A stretch of DNA of 64,000 bases, taken from NCBI GenBank assembly GCA_047777475.1, contig JBKEET010000009.1, positions 3,186-67,185 of the forward strand. Direction: 5' to 3'. Positions 42,490 through 50,697 of the stretch are shown one piece after another (position 1 is the first letter of the stretch; each line of letters opens with the position of its first letter). The DNA is from Sutterella sp047777475. Its GTDB lineage: Bacteria > Pseudomonadota > Gammaproteobacteria > Burkholderiales > Burkholderiaceae_F. The position numbers and the translations under genes were made by a program. Below the pieces are notes generated by a model. It did not search any database. It saw only the letters and a list, made by a program, of their open reading frames with translations, and was not told where the DNA came from.

Positions 42490-42900
42490 ATGCAGCAGTT
42501 CGACACCAAGATCAAAGTCATCCTTCGCGAAGGGCTCGAGCCCTGGCAGGAACTGAACGTCACCGCCTTCCTCATGAGCGGCATCGGCGCGACGCAGAAC
42601 ATCGTCGGCGCCCCGTACGAAGACGCCGACGGCGTGCGCTACCTGCCGATGTCGCAGCAGCCGGTCCTGGTGCTCTCCGCCGACGGCGAAGCGCTCCGCA
42701 CCGTCATGACCAAGGCCTCCGAAAAGGGCATGGCCGTTGCGATCTATCCCAAGGACCTCTTCGACACGTTCAACGACGAGGACAACCGCGCCGCGGTGAA
42801 AAAGCATCCCACGGCCGAGCTCGACCTCGCGGGCATCGCGGTCCGCGGCCCGAAGAACGCGCTCGACCGCATCACCAAGGGCCTGCCGATGCACCGCTGA
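42490..42900 (+). CDS. DUF2000 family protein
   Basis: A 136-residue protein of the DUF2000 family, whose fold resembles peptidyl-tRNA hydrolase 2. Recognisable blocks are KIKVILREGLEPWQELNVTAFLMSGI, IVGAPYEDADGVRYLPMSQQPVLVL and VAIYPKDLFDTFNDEDNRAAV. The function is not established. GGAGACAACC precedes the ATG. It is likely controlled by the divergent LysR protein. Confidence 0.82.
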   Translation: MQQFDTKIKVILREGLEPWQELNVTAFLMSGIGATQNIVGAPYEDADGVRYLPMSQQPVLVLSADGEALRTVMTKASEKGMAVAIYPKDLFDTFNDEDNRAAVKKHPTAELDLAGIAVRGPKNALDRITKGLPMHR

Positions 42901-42977
42901 AAGAGCGGCGGCCGGCCGTTGCGCGTCCGCCGGCGAGGCTACAATGTTCAGCGTTTTCCATCAAGGAGCACCGAACA

Positions 42978-43682
42978 ATGACCAAAAGCTTTCTGGCCGG
43001 CCTTTTTGCCTCGGCCGCGCTCTTGGGCGCCCTGCCCGCCGGCGCGGTGGAAGCCATTCCCGAAAGCTGCCTCAAGTGCCGGCAGGCGGGCAGCGACACC
43101 GAATTCATCGAGTGCCTCTATTCGTGCCTGGGCTCCGTGAAATCGCTCGATTCTTTCAAATCGGAGCCGAGCGCTTCCGCCTCCGCCCGAAGGGCCGTGC
43201 CGGAGACCGGCAGCGGCGCTGAGAACGGCGGCGCGGACTACCCGAAGATCGACGGCTGGACGTTCCGCGAAGCGCAGGACGAGGACGACGGCACGATGCA
43301 GCGCCTGGCGCTGCGCCCCGCCGAGAACGCCGTCGAGGCTTTCTTCACCACGGTGCAGCCGAGCCTCGTGCTCGCACGCGCGCAGAAAAGCCGCGTCATG
43401 GTGATCATCGACTATTCGCCCGCCGCGCTTGACGGCTTCTCCGACCGCGTGAGCGTGCAGGTCGACAAGGGCAAGGTGAAGACCTACCGCGCCCGCGTCG
43501 TGTGGCACGGGCACGCCGTCTTCCTCGCCGACGAGTCGCTCCTCAAAGAGCTCAAGAAAGGCAGCCGCCTCTATGTGCGCGCCCGCCTCTTCGGCGGCTC
43601 GGCCGGCACCGCCGCCTTCAGCCTCAAGGGCGTGACGCAGGCCTGCCGCTGGCTCGACGAGATCGGCGACACGGCAAGCTGA
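42978..43682 (+). CDS. Exported protein of unknown function with N-terminal Cys cluster
   Basis: A 234-residue protein with a signal peptide at about 1-23 (FLAGLFASAALLGALPAGA) and AAGGAGC upstream of the ATG. The mature N-terminus carries four cysteines in CLKCRQ and ECLYSC, a spacing that could form disulfides or bind metal. A Ser/Ala linker follows, then a beta-rich domain of about 140 residues ending in SLKGVTQACRWLDEI. The layout resembles small periplasmic proteins of the invasion-associated (IalB-like) type, but I cannot assign it. It is followed by a strong terminator. Confidence 0.7.
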   Translation: MTKSFLAGLFASAALLGALPAGAVEAIPESCLKCRQAGSDTEFIECLYSCLGSVKSLDSFKSEPSASASARRAVPETGSGAENGGADYPKIDGWTFREAQDEDDGTMQRLALRPAENAVEAFFTTVQPSLVLARAQKSRVMVIIDYSPAALDGFSDRVSVQVDKGKVKTYRARVVWHGHAVFLADESLLKELKKGSRLYVRARLFGGSAGTAAFSLKGVTQACRWLDEIGDTAS

Positions 43683-43708
43683 GCGCTTTTCCCTTTTCCA
43701 AAGAACAG

Positions 43709-43747
43709 AAAGCCGGGCTTTCCCCTCTGCAGGGAAGCCCGGCTTTT
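43709..43747. terminator. Bidirectional terminator
   Basis: AAGCCGGGCTT.CCC pairs with GGG.AAGCCCGGCTT around a seven-base loop and is followed by tttgcc on + and TTTCTGTTC on -. It lies between convergent genes. Confidence 0.88.
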
Positions 43748-43767
43748 GCCGCTTCAGAGACTGCCGG

Positions 43768-44124
43768 TCAGGAGCGCGCCGGACGGTCGGCGCCGTAATA
43801 GGCGCGGATCGAAGGCAACTCGAAGACGAGCGCCGCGATGACCGTGAAGAGCGTCACGCCGGCCATGATCTCAAGGGCAGGATGGTAGGTGAGCCCGTAG
43901 GCCGCCCGCATCGAAACGACGTCCCAGCCCGCGCGGGCCCACTCGATCGCGTAAAGGAAGAGCAGCGCCTCCTCGAACCAGCGCACGAAGCGGCGCCTCA
44001 GCGCCATCAGCAGGAAGAACGCCACGGGGATGAGCGCGATGAAAATCGAGAAGCCGAGGTGCAGCAGGTGAGCGCCGAAAAGGATGTGCGCGAGTGCGGG
44101 CAAAAGCCAGAGAAAGCGTTTCAT
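43768..44124 (-). CDS. Four-helix integral membrane protein, unknown
   Basis: 118 residues from the ATG at 44124 (MKRFLWLLPALAHILFGAH). Four hydrophobic segments: about 4-20, 25-42, 52-68 and 82-104. No family recognised. The frame stays open back to an ATG at 44193 inside the end of ygbA (ATGCAGACTGA), which would allow translational coupling, but the added 23 residues are polar and the first helix starts at 44124. Either start is possible. It lies on the same strand directly after ygbA. Confidence 0.55.
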   Translation of the reverse strand: MKRFLWLLPALAHILFGAHLLHLGFSIFIALIPVAFFLLMALRRRFVRWFEEALLFLYAIEWARAGWDVVSMRAAYGLTYHPALEIMAGVTLFTVIAALVFELPSIRAYYGADRPARS

Positions 44125-44182
44125 GTCAGCGGTTGATGTCGAAGTTTCTTGCCTGTTCTTAATGATTCCGTTCCGATGACGA

Positions 44183-44596
44183 TCAGTCTGCATTGCGGTT
44201 GCGGGGCTTTTCGGGCGGTTTCACGGTGACGGAGCGCCAGAGGTGCCGCAGCGCGCCGGCGGGGTCGATCCAAAGGCTCCTCGGGCCGCCCCAGCGCATG
44301 ATGCGGCGCGCTTTTTCACGGTACTCGGGGGCGTAGCAGTGAATGCGGCACTTGCCGCAGACGGGCTTGCCGCCGCCGTAGGGGCAGCAGGCCAGCCGCC
44401 TGCGCACGTACGCAATAAAGTCCGTGCATTCCTCGCAGAGCCCGTCCTTGCTGCCGTGGTGCGCCCGGCAGTACGCCGCTGTGAGCTTTGCAAAGGTTTC
44501 GTACTCGCCCGAAAGCACCCTGCTTGCCGTAAGGCGCGCCTCTTTCTGCGGCGAGAGCGCCCACCGCCCGGATGCCGCTTCACTGCCCTCTTTCAC
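44183..44596 (-). CDS. ygbA: YgbA-type (nitrous-oxide-stimulated promoter family) protein
   Basis: A 137-residue protein starting at GTG 44596, preceded by GAGGA. The conserved Cys-rich core is CEECTDFIAYVRRRLACCPYGGGKPVCGKCRIHCY, followed by YREKARRIMRWGGPR, which is the hallmark of this family. In enterobacteria ygbA is controlled by the NO-sensing repressor NsrR and supports recovery from nitrosative stress. The Cys cluster may bind metal. The last codons overlap a possible start of the downstream membrane-protein gene. No NsrR site was recognised. Confidence 0.8.
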   Translation of the reverse strand: MKEGSEAASGRWALSPQKEARLTASRVLSGEYETFAKLTAAYCRAHHGSKDGLCEECTDFIAYVRRRLACCPYGGGKPVCGKCRIHCYAPEYREKARRIMRWGGPRSLWIDPAGALRHLWRSVTVKPPEKPRNRNAD

Positions 44597-44658
44597 CGAT
44601 CGCTCGTTCCTCTTGGAAAACGGTTCGTCACCGGATCCGCCGCTGCGGCCGGCCCTTT

Positions 44659-45192
44659 TCAGAGGCGCACGGTGAGCGCATCGCTCACCTCATGCCCTTC
44701 GTGCCGGAGCAGCCATTTCTTCGCCTCGATGCCGCCGCCGTAGCCCGTGATCGCGCCGTCCTTGCCGACGATGCGGTGGCAGGGCACGATCACCGAGAGC
44801 GGATTGGCGCCGACCGCCAGGCCCGTCGCCCTCACGGCGCCGGGGCGTCCGGCCGCGCGCGCCAGGCCGCCGTAAGTCATCAGGTCGCCGTACTCGATCT
44901 TGGCGATCTCGCTCCAGACGGCCTTCTGGAAGTCGGTGCCGGTGAAAGCGAGCGGCAGGTCGAACGCGATGCGGCGCTTGACGAAGTATTCGTCGAGCTG
45001 CTTCTTGGCCGCCCGGATCACATCGCTCGTGCCCGGCTCGGTCGTCGCATCGAGCAGGCGGGCGGCGCGGGCGACGGTGCGCGCATGATGCGCGCCGCCG
45101 ACCCAGTCGCAGAGAACGAGGCTGTCACCGAAGCTCGCCAGCTGCAGCGTGCCGCACGGTGTCTTGTACAAAGCCGTGATGATCCGGTCCAT
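44659..45192 (-). CDS. ogt: Methylated-DNA--protein-cysteine methyltransferase
   Basis: A 177-residue DNA repair protein of normal length, with AAAGGGAG before the ATG. The active-site motif VIVPCHRIV carries the acceptor Cys, preceded by the helix-turn-helix with FQKAVWSEIAKIEYGDLMTYGGLA and ATGLAVGANPLS. It transfers alkyl groups from O6-alkylguanine to itself. No AraC-type Ada domain is present, so it is the constitutive Ogt form. It lies 62 bp upstream of ygbA. Confidence 0.92.
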   Translation of the reverse strand: MDRIITALYKTPCGTLQLASFGDSLVLCDWVGGAHHARTVARAARLLDATTEPGTSDVIRAAKKQLDEYFVKRRIAFDLPLAFTGTDFQKAVWSEIAKIEYGDLMTYGGLARAAGRPGAVRATGLAVGANPLSVIVPCHRIVGKDGAITGYGGGIEAKKWLLRHEGHEVSDALTVRL

Positions 45193-45351
45193 GAACGAAG
45201 CTCCCTTTGGTAAGTTTTTGTGATGGCGGAAAGATATTTTAACAAGCTCGCCGCGGGGCTTACTACCCTTTGCGCCGATGCCGCCGATCCCCAGTTTCCA
45301 GCGCTTTTCCGCAGCGCGGCAAAGCCGCCGGGAGCCTCCGGAGAGACGAAA

Positions 45352-45386
45352 CGGCCCGCCTCCGGAACTTATCCGAAGGCGGGCCG
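45352..45386 (-). terminator. Terminator of the molybdoenzyme operon
   Basis: CGGCCCGCCT and AGGCGGGCCG pair; an inner GGA/TCC extends the hairpin. On the minus strand TTTCGTCTC follows. It lies 26 bp after the ferredoxin-subunit stop codon. Confidence 0.75.
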
Positions 45387-45412
45387 GCGCGCGGTCTTTG
45401 GACGGGTCCGCG

Positions 45413-46048
45413 TCAGGCTCTCACGGAGATCTTGGAGAAGTCCGTAAGGCGCGAGACGAAGCGGATCTTCGGCTTCGTGCCCGCCGCCTCATTGATGGGC
45501 TTCGCGGCGGCGATGAGCGCCTCGGTCTCCTTCGTGGGCGCGTCATAGTCGACGAAAACGAGCGCGCCCATCGGGCAGTCTTCGACGCAGGCGGGCTTCA
45601 GGCCCTTTTCCGTGCGGTGCGTGCACAGCGTGCAGTGCTCTGCGTGGCCGGCGACGCGCGTCGTCCAGGGCTGCGGCTCCGCTTCGAAGAGCGGCGCCTT
45701 GCTGCCGAAGTAGGACTGCCGCGCCGGGTCGGAAAACTTCGGCGCATGGTACGGGCAGGCCTTTTCGCACATGTGGCAGCCGATGCACTTCTTCGTGTCG
45801 ACGAGCACCTCGCGGTGCGGACCGAACGAGATGGCCTTGGCCGGGCACACCGGCATGCACTTCGGATCGTCGCAGTGCATGCACGAGACGCGGAAGTACT
45901 CGATCACGCGCTCCTTCGGGTGCTCGATGCGCTCGAGGTGGTTCCACTGCACGCCCGGCTTGACGAGGTTCTCTTTCTTGCAGGCGACGAAACACGCCCA
46001 GCAGCCGACGCATTTGTCAGCATTGACGATGATTCCATAACGTGACAT
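45413..46048 (-). CDS. 4Fe-4S ferredoxin subunit (DmsB/NrfC type)
   Basis: A 211-residue electron-transfer subunit, with AGGAGG eight bases before the ATG. Four cysteine clusters are visible: CVGCWACFVACKKEN, CMHCDDPKCMPVCPAKA, CIGCHMCEKACPYHAP and CTLCTHRTEKGLKPACVEDCP, enough for four [4Fe-4S] centres. It has no signal peptide; family members are exported folded with the Tat-targeted catalytic subunit, encoded 16 bp upstream. No membrane-anchor gene (DmsC/NrfD type) follows; a terminator does. Confidence 0.9.
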   Translation of the reverse strand: MSRYGIIVNADKCVGCWACFVACKKENLVKPGVQWNHLERIEHPKERVIEYFRVSCMHCDDPKCMPVCPAKAISFGPHREVLVDTKKCIGCHMCEKACPYHAPKFSDPARQSYFGSKAPLFEAEPQPWTTRVAGHAEHCTLCTHRTEKGLKPACVEDCPMGALVFVDYDAPTKETEALIAAAKPINEAAGTKPKIRFVSRLTDFSKISVRA

Positions 46049-46064
46049 AGCGCAATCCTCCTGC

Positions 46065-48266
46065 TCAGGCCTTCTTCACAACCGAGACCGGGGTCTCGAA
46101 GTAGCACGGGTAGCCCGACTCGGGATCACGGTGCGTGCGGGGCACGAGCCGCTGCGTGTTGCCCTTCCCGAGCCAGCCGTACTGGCCGCCGATCGTGCCG
46201 GGCGGCACGATGATCGAGACGTTGGCGCGCGCCTCGACGGGGCCGCCGTAGCGGCTGCGGAGGATCACGTCGTCGCCCGTCTTGATGCCGCGCTTGGCGG
46301 CGTCCTCGGGGCTGATGTCGATCGTGAGCCGGTCCTCGATCTCCATGAGGTAGGGCTGGTCGGTGCGCGTCTTGGAGTGCGTGATGTAGGGCTTGCGCGT
46401 GCCGTTGATGAAGCGCAGGTTGTATTCGCCTTCGAGCGGCATCATCGGCTTGTAGACGGCGAGCCACTCGTAGCCGCTCGCGGCGGCAATCTCGGAGAAG
46501 AACTCGAGCTTGCCGGTCGACGTCGAGAAGCCCGGCTTGCCGTCGCGGCGCAGGCCGCCCGTCTCGTACTTGCGGTACGCAGGCTTCGGCGCGGCAAGCG
46601 CCGTCACCTTCGGCAGCGCCGCCTCCGCGTGCGCCCAGCTCTCGCCGTATTCGCCGAGCACGAAGTCGCAGGCCTTGACCGGGTCGCCGCTGAAGAAGTG
46701 CTCCGGCGTGTCGACGATGCAGCCGAGCTCAAGCGCGATGCGCCAGTCTTCCTTGGCTTCGCCCAGCGGCTTCACCGGCGTGCGCACGGCGATGTTGCGG
46801 CCGTAGAGGCCGAACGGCGCATAGCGCTCGTAGTTCATCGCCGCCGGCAGGATGATGTCAACGAGCCGATGCGAATCGGGGCGGTAGAAATAGTCGGCCG
46901 CGAACGAGAAGTCGATCTGCTCGATCGCCTTGGCGTAGACGTCGGGCTGCGGCCAGATGTTGACGTTGAAGCCCCAGGCGCACATCATGCGGACCTTCTT
47001 CGTCTTCATCCACTCGGGCAGGTTGTTGGGGCTCACCTGCTGCTGGAGCTTCGTCCAGAGCGGGAGTTCCTTCGCGTCGAAGCGGCGCTCGAGCTGCGCC
47101 CTGTCGTTCCACCAGGCGTCGTCCGCCATCTTCGGGTGCAGGCCGTAGGCGGAAAGCCGCAGGCCCTTCGGGCCCTTGGTGAACGGCACGCCGCCCGGAA
47201 TGTCGATGTAGCCCATCAGCACCGCCAGGTCGAGCAGCGCGCGGGTGTTGTTGACGCCGTTCGAATTGTGCGAGAGCGACTGCGAGGTGAGAGTGAAGGA
47301 GCCGGGGCCCTGCGACCACATGCGGGCCGCGTCGACGACGAGCTTCGCGGGCACGCCGGTGAGCTCCTCGGTCTTCTCGGGCGTGAACTGCTTGGCGTAC
47401 TCGGCGTACGGCTCGAAGCCGTGCGTCCACTTTTGGACGAATTCCTTGTTGTAGAGGCCTTCGCGGATCAGCACGGCGGCCATGCCCATGGCAAGCGCCG
47501 CATCGGTGCCGACGCGCGGCTGCAGGTGGATGTCCGCCTCCTCGGCGGTCTTCGTGCGGCGCGCGTCGACGACGATGATCTTGCAGCCCCTCGCCTTCGC
47601 GGCGCGCAGGCCCTGCATCCACTTGGCGGGCTTTGCCCAGACGTTCGTCGCGAGCACCATGTGGACCTTGGTGTCCTTGGAGAGGCCGCCGTTGTTGGGC
47701 TGGCCGAAGGTCATCTGCTCGGCGAGCATGCAGCCCGAGCGGCAGCCGACGGAGGATTCCGTGCACCACGTGGTCGAGCCGAAGTAGCGCGCGAGGCGCT
47801 GGATGGGCGGACGCGGCTCCTTCGGGTCGCCGGTGTAGAACATCACCGCATCGGCGCCGTACTTCTTGCGCGTCTCGAGCATCTTAGAGGCGATGGTTTT
47901 ATAGGCTTCGTCCCAGGTGATGCGCACCCAGCCCGGGTCGGCGCTCCCCTTTGGGTTCGTGCGCTTCATCGGGTAGAGCAGACGGTTGGGGTTGTAGAGG
48001 CGCTGCAGGGTGGAAAGACCCTTCGGGCAGAGCCAGTGATTGGGATTCTCCTTCCAGTTCTCGATCGTCTGGACGACGTTGCCGACGGCATGGAACTTGA
48101 TGCCGCAGGAAGGAACGTGGTTGCAGGAGTCGCAGATCGCATACCCCGTCCACGCCTTCGTTTCGGCGGCTTTTTCCGCCGCATTGACGAAAAGCGGCAG
48201 CGAAGTGGCGCCTGCGGCCAGGGGCACGGTTTTGAGCAGCGTGCGCCGCGTAATGTTGACTGTCAT
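46065..48266 (-). CDS. Tat-exported molybdopterin oxidoreductase, catalytic subunit
   Basis: 733 residues from the ATG at 48266, beginning with a Tat signal (ITRRTLLKTVPLAAGATSLPLF). The N-terminal Fe-S site is CDSCNHVPSCGIKF...WLCPKG. A CTESSVGCRSGC segment near 170-181 may hold the Mo ligand. The dinucleotide-binding C-terminal domain starts near 610 (LRFINGTRKPYITHSKTR). It belongs to the DMSO reductase family, nearest in form to the polysulfide/thiosulfate/arsenate-type group; the substrate cannot be fixed. It forms a unit with the ferredoxin subunit and is divergent from a LysR gene. It probably is a periplasmic reductase or oxidase needing an external quinol or cytochrome partner. Confidence 0.85.
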   Translation of the reverse strand: MTVNITRRTLLKTVPLAAGATSLPLFVNAAEKAAETKAWTGYAICDSCNHVPSCGIKFHAVGNVVQTIENWKENPNHWLCPKGLSTLQRLYNPNRLLYPMKRTNPKGSADPGWVRITWDEAYKTIASKMLETRKKYGADAVMFYTGDPKEPRPPIQRLARYFGSTTWCTESSVGCRSGCMLAEQMTFGQPNNGGLSKDTKVHMVLATNVWAKPAKWMQGLRAAKARGCKIIVVDARRTKTAEEADIHLQPRVGTDAALAMGMAAVLIREGLYNKEFVQKWTHGFEPYAEYAKQFTPEKTEELTGVPAKLVVDAARMWSQGPGSFTLTSQSLSHNSNGVNNTRALLDLAVLMGYIDIPGGVPFTKGPKGLRLSAYGLHPKMADDAWWNDRAQLERRFDAKELPLWTKLQQQVSPNNLPEWMKTKKVRMMCAWGFNVNIWPQPDVYAKAIEQIDFSFAADYFYRPDSHRLVDIILPAAMNYERYAPFGLYGRNIAVRTPVKPLGEAKEDWRIALELGCIVDTPEHFFSGDPVKACDFVLGEYGESWAHAEAALPKVTALAAPKPAYRKYETGGLRRDGKPGFSTSTGKLEFFSEIAAASGYEWLAVYKPMMPLEGEYNLRFINGTRKPYITHSKTRTDQPYLMEIEDRLTIDISPEDAAKRGIKTGDDVILRSRYGGPVEARANVSIIVPPGTIGGQYGWLGKGNTQRLVPRTHRDPESGYPCYFETPVSVVKKA

Positions 48267-48414
48267 GACTGTCTTCTTTTCCGCCCGTGACAAACGTCCC
48301 GGTCTGACAGACGGAAAGCTTTTTTGGGGCCGGAGCCTTTTGTTCTTATGCTCTCGGTCAGTTTCAGTTTATGACCGACAGAATTTCGCTTCTAGGAGAT
48401 TTACCCTCATTTTT

Positions 48415-48450
48415 AATCAAACTTGAATAATGCTATACTCAAATTTGATT
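48415..48450. promoter_or_regulatory. Dyad operator between molybdoenzyme and LysR genes
   Basis: AATCAAACTTGA (48415-48426) and TCAAATTTGATT (48439-48450) are inverted with one mismatch and a 12-base centre. It lies 20 bp before the LysR start and overlaps its promoter; a likely site for that regulator. Confidence 0.65.
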
Positions 48451-48469
48451 ATTAATTGGAGGAAACGCC

Positions 48470-49411
48470 TTGAACGCACCGCTTTCGACCGACCTGCTCC
48501 TCCTTCTCGAAGCGCTTTGGCAGACCCGCTCGCTCTCCGAGGCCGCCCGAAGCTGCGGCGTGAGCCTCGCCACCGCCGTGCGCCTCATGGCGCAGGCCCG
48601 GGAGCGCTTCCGCGACAGCCTTTTCACCCGCTCGGGGCGGGGCATGCTCCCGACGCCCGCCATGGTCCGCGCGATGCCGCGCATCCGGCTCATCCTCGAG
48701 AACCTGCGCGAGCTCGAAACGCCCGCGGCGTTCGACCCGGCGAAGATCGACTCGGACCTGACCATCGCCTGCGTCGACAACGCGGTCTTCGCGCTCGTCG
48801 ACGCGGCCGCCCGGCGCGTGGCCGCGAACGCCCCGCGGCTTCGCGTGCGCTTCAGGCCGATCGACGAGCACTTCCCCGAAAAGCTCCGCGACGGGCTCCT
48901 CGACATGGCGCTCTATGCGCCGCCCGACATGCCTTCCGGCCGGGGCTTCCGTCACGAGGACCTCTTCAGCACCGAGCACGTGCTCGTCGTGCGCCGGGGC
49001 CATCCGCTCGTGGAGCTCGCCGAGGCGCAGGGCGGCATTGCGCCGGGCGACCTTGCCAGCTGGCGCAGCATCGACCTCCCCTACCGCGGCAGCGCCGCGC
49101 AGGAAGGCGCGGCGAGCGCCCGCGTGCCCGGCTCGGAAACGGGCCTTGAGATGCCCTATTTCATGACGGTGCCGCCCGTGCTCGCCGCCACCGACCTTAT
49201 CGTGCGGCTGCCGCTTTTCACGGCGCGCATGTTCTGCCGGCATTTCCCGCTCGAGATCGTGAAAGGTTCGGAAAAGCTCTTTCCCGTCTGGACGCTGAAG
49301 CTCATCTGGCACGAGCGCACCGACGCGGACCCGGCGCAGGTCTGGGCGAGGACGGCGATCGCCACCCTGATGCGGCGCCGCTTCGGCACGATGATCTCAG
49401 CAAAGGGCTGA
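48470..49411 (+). CDS. LysR-family transcriptional regulator
   Basis: A 313-residue regulator starting at TTG 48470; GGAGG lies seven bases upstream. The helix-turn-helix is at about 8-66 (LLLEALWQTRSLSEAARSCGVSLATAVRLMAQAR), similar to the NahR/NodD-like half of the family. The effector domain starts at about 95 (DLTIACVDNAVFALVDAAAR). Divergent from the molybdoenzyme operon, with a dyad operator between, so it probably senses a substrate or inducer of that enzyme. Confidence 0.87.
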   Translation: MNAPLSTDLLLLLEALWQTRSLSEAARSCGVSLATAVRLMAQARERFRDSLFTRSGRGMLPTPAMVRAMPRIRLILENLRELETPAAFDPAKIDSDLTIACVDNAVFALVDAAARRVAANAPRLRVRFRPIDEHFPEKLRDGLLDMALYAPPDMPSGRGFRHEDLFSTEHVLVVRRGHPLVELAEAQGGIAPGDLASWRSIDLPYRGSAAQEGAASARVPGSETGLEMPYFMTVPPVLAATDLIVRLPLFTARMFCRHFPLEIVKGSEKLFPVWTLKLIWHERTDADPAQVWARTAIATLMRRRFGTMISAKG

Positions 49412-49452
49412 GCGCCCCGCTGCACACCCTTTTTGCTACAATACGGCGCGCA

Positions 49453-49498
49453 TCGGGACGGCCCGAGCCGCACCACGTTTTCCATTGGGGACGGCCCC
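49453..49498 (+). ncRNA. Guanidine-II (mini-ykkC) riboswitch
   Basis: Two hairpins with identical ACGG loops: TCGGG-ACGG-CCCGA at 49453-49466 and GGGG-ACGG-CCCC at 49487-49498, separated by 20 bases. Paired stems with ACGR loops are the defining architecture of this class, which binds guanidinium. The gene directly downstream is a Gdx/SugE exporter, a standard target. The ribosome site GGAG at 49515-49518 lies 17 bases after the second hairpin, consistent with translational control. Confidence 0.92.
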
Positions 49499-49525
49499 GT
49501 CTTTTTCAAGTAACGGAGCTCTCTT

Positions 49526-49843
49526 ATGAATTCCTGGCTTTGGCTCGTTGCCGCAGGTCTCTGCGAAGTCCTCTGGGCCGTTTCCCTCAAATACACCGCC
49601 GGCTGGAGCCGCCCGCTCCCGAGCGTCATCACCGTGGCCGGCATGATCGCCTCTTTCGTCTTCCTCGCGCACGCGCTCAAGACCATACCGCTCGGCACGG
49701 CCTATGCGGCGTGGACCGGCATCGGCATCCTCGGCACGACGCTCTTCGGTATTTTCTTTCTCGGCGAAAGCGCCAGCGCCGTGCGCCTTCTTTCAATCGG
49801 CCTCATCGCCGCCGGCATCGCCGGTCTCAAGATGGCCGCCTAG
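49526..49843 (+). CDS. gdx: Guanidinium exporter (SMR family, SugE type)
   Basis: A 105-residue, four-helix small multidrug-resistance protein. The conserved membrane Glu lies in LCEVLWAVSLKYTAG (helix 1), and the SugE-type AYAAWTGIGILGTTLFGIFFLGES lies in helix 3. The Gdx subgroup exports guanidinium ion in exchange for protons as a dual-topology dimer. The guanidine-II riboswitch upstream makes this assignment strong. Its last four bases overlap the end of the convergent Crp/Fnr-type gene. Confidence 0.92.
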   Translation: MNSWLWLVAAGLCEVLWAVSLKYTAGWSRPLPSVITVAGMIASFVFLAHALKTIPLGTAYAAWTGIGILGTTLFGIFFLGESASAVRLLSIGLIAAGIAGLKMAA

Positions 49844-50640
49844 CCCCAGTACTGCCGGATGTCCGCCGGGCGCGGCATCGACGACAGCGGCTCCTCGACC
49901 GAGCGCAGGAGCTCGTTGGCTTCGTTCAGGAGCTTGAGCGAGAGGCTTTCGGTGACGCCCTGCGGCTGCAGGTCGCCCGCCCTGCGCCAGGACGCCGTGA
50001 TGCGGTCGAGCCAGCCGAGCGAGCAGCCGAGCACGCCGCTGATGTTTTCCCGCGAGAGAATGCGCGGCGCTTCCACCCGCCCGTCCGAAAGGCGGCCGTA
50101 ATTCAGGTTCCAGCTGAGCAGCAGCGCCTTGAGGCACTCGTCTTTTTTAAGGAGCGTGAGGCAGGCAAACGAAAGCCGGTCGGAAAGCCCCGAAAGCTCG
50201 CACTGCAGCGCGAGCAGGCGCGGGAGATTCGGATCCTTGGCCACGATGGAGAGAAACGCTTCCTGCGGGCAGCTCAGCACGACGCTCGGCTGCAGGGCCC
50301 GGTAGCTGCCGGCGGCCGGCCGGCCCGAAAAGATGTTGAGGTTTCCGGTGGCGATGTTGCCGGGCAGCGCCAGCGCGAACTGTCCTTCGGCGCCCGGGTT
50401 GTAGGCCCCGAGCTGGCGGGCGATCATGCCGCGCTCGACGACCGCAAAGCGCGCCACGGGCTGGTCCTCGCGGTAGATCATCTCGCCCACGCCGAGCTCG
50501 GTGCGCTCGCCGATGTTCTCGAGGACGCGCCGGAGTTCCGGATGCAGCGGCGGGCAGATCCAGGGCATGAGCGGCAGACGGTAGATGTAATCGAGCACAG
50601 GACGGGTGCGCTGCGCGCCGAAAGCGGCCAAAACGGACAT
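49840..50640 (-). CDS. Crp/Fnr-family regulator
   Basis: A 266-residue protein, with GGGAGG eight bases before the ATG. The N-terminal cyclic-nucleotide-type beta barrel is at about 30-145 (ELGVGEMIYREDQPVARFAVVERGMIAR), followed by the dimerisation helix. The C-terminal winged helix-turn-helix is at about 200-245 (LSRENISGVLGCSLGWLDRITASWRRAG). No N-terminal Cys cluster for an iron-sulfur centre, so it is not FNR proper. The barrel is divergent and the ligand is unknown. It is convergent with gdx. Confidence 0.75.
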   Translation of the reverse strand: MSVLAAFGAQRTRPVLDYIYRLPLMPWICPPLHPELRRVLENIGERTELGVGEMIYREDQPVARFAVVERGMIARQLGAYNPGAEGQFALALPGNIATGNLNIFSGRPAAGSYRALQPSVVLSCPQEAFLSIVAKDPNLPRLLALQCELSGLSDRLSFACLTLLKKDECLKALLLSWNLNYGRLSDGRVEAPRILSRENISGVLGCSLGWLDRITASWRRAGDLQPQGVTESLSLKLLNEANELLRSVEEPLSSMPRPADIRQYWG

Positions 50641-50697
50641 GAAAAATCCTCCCGGGTATGAAGTATACGGGAGGAAAGTTCTGCGTCTGTATAGTGG

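Noticed and set aside
46131..48290. A 719-codon open frame on the + strand
   Set aside because: It is antisense to the molybdoenzyme gene, which has full family motifs on the minus strand.
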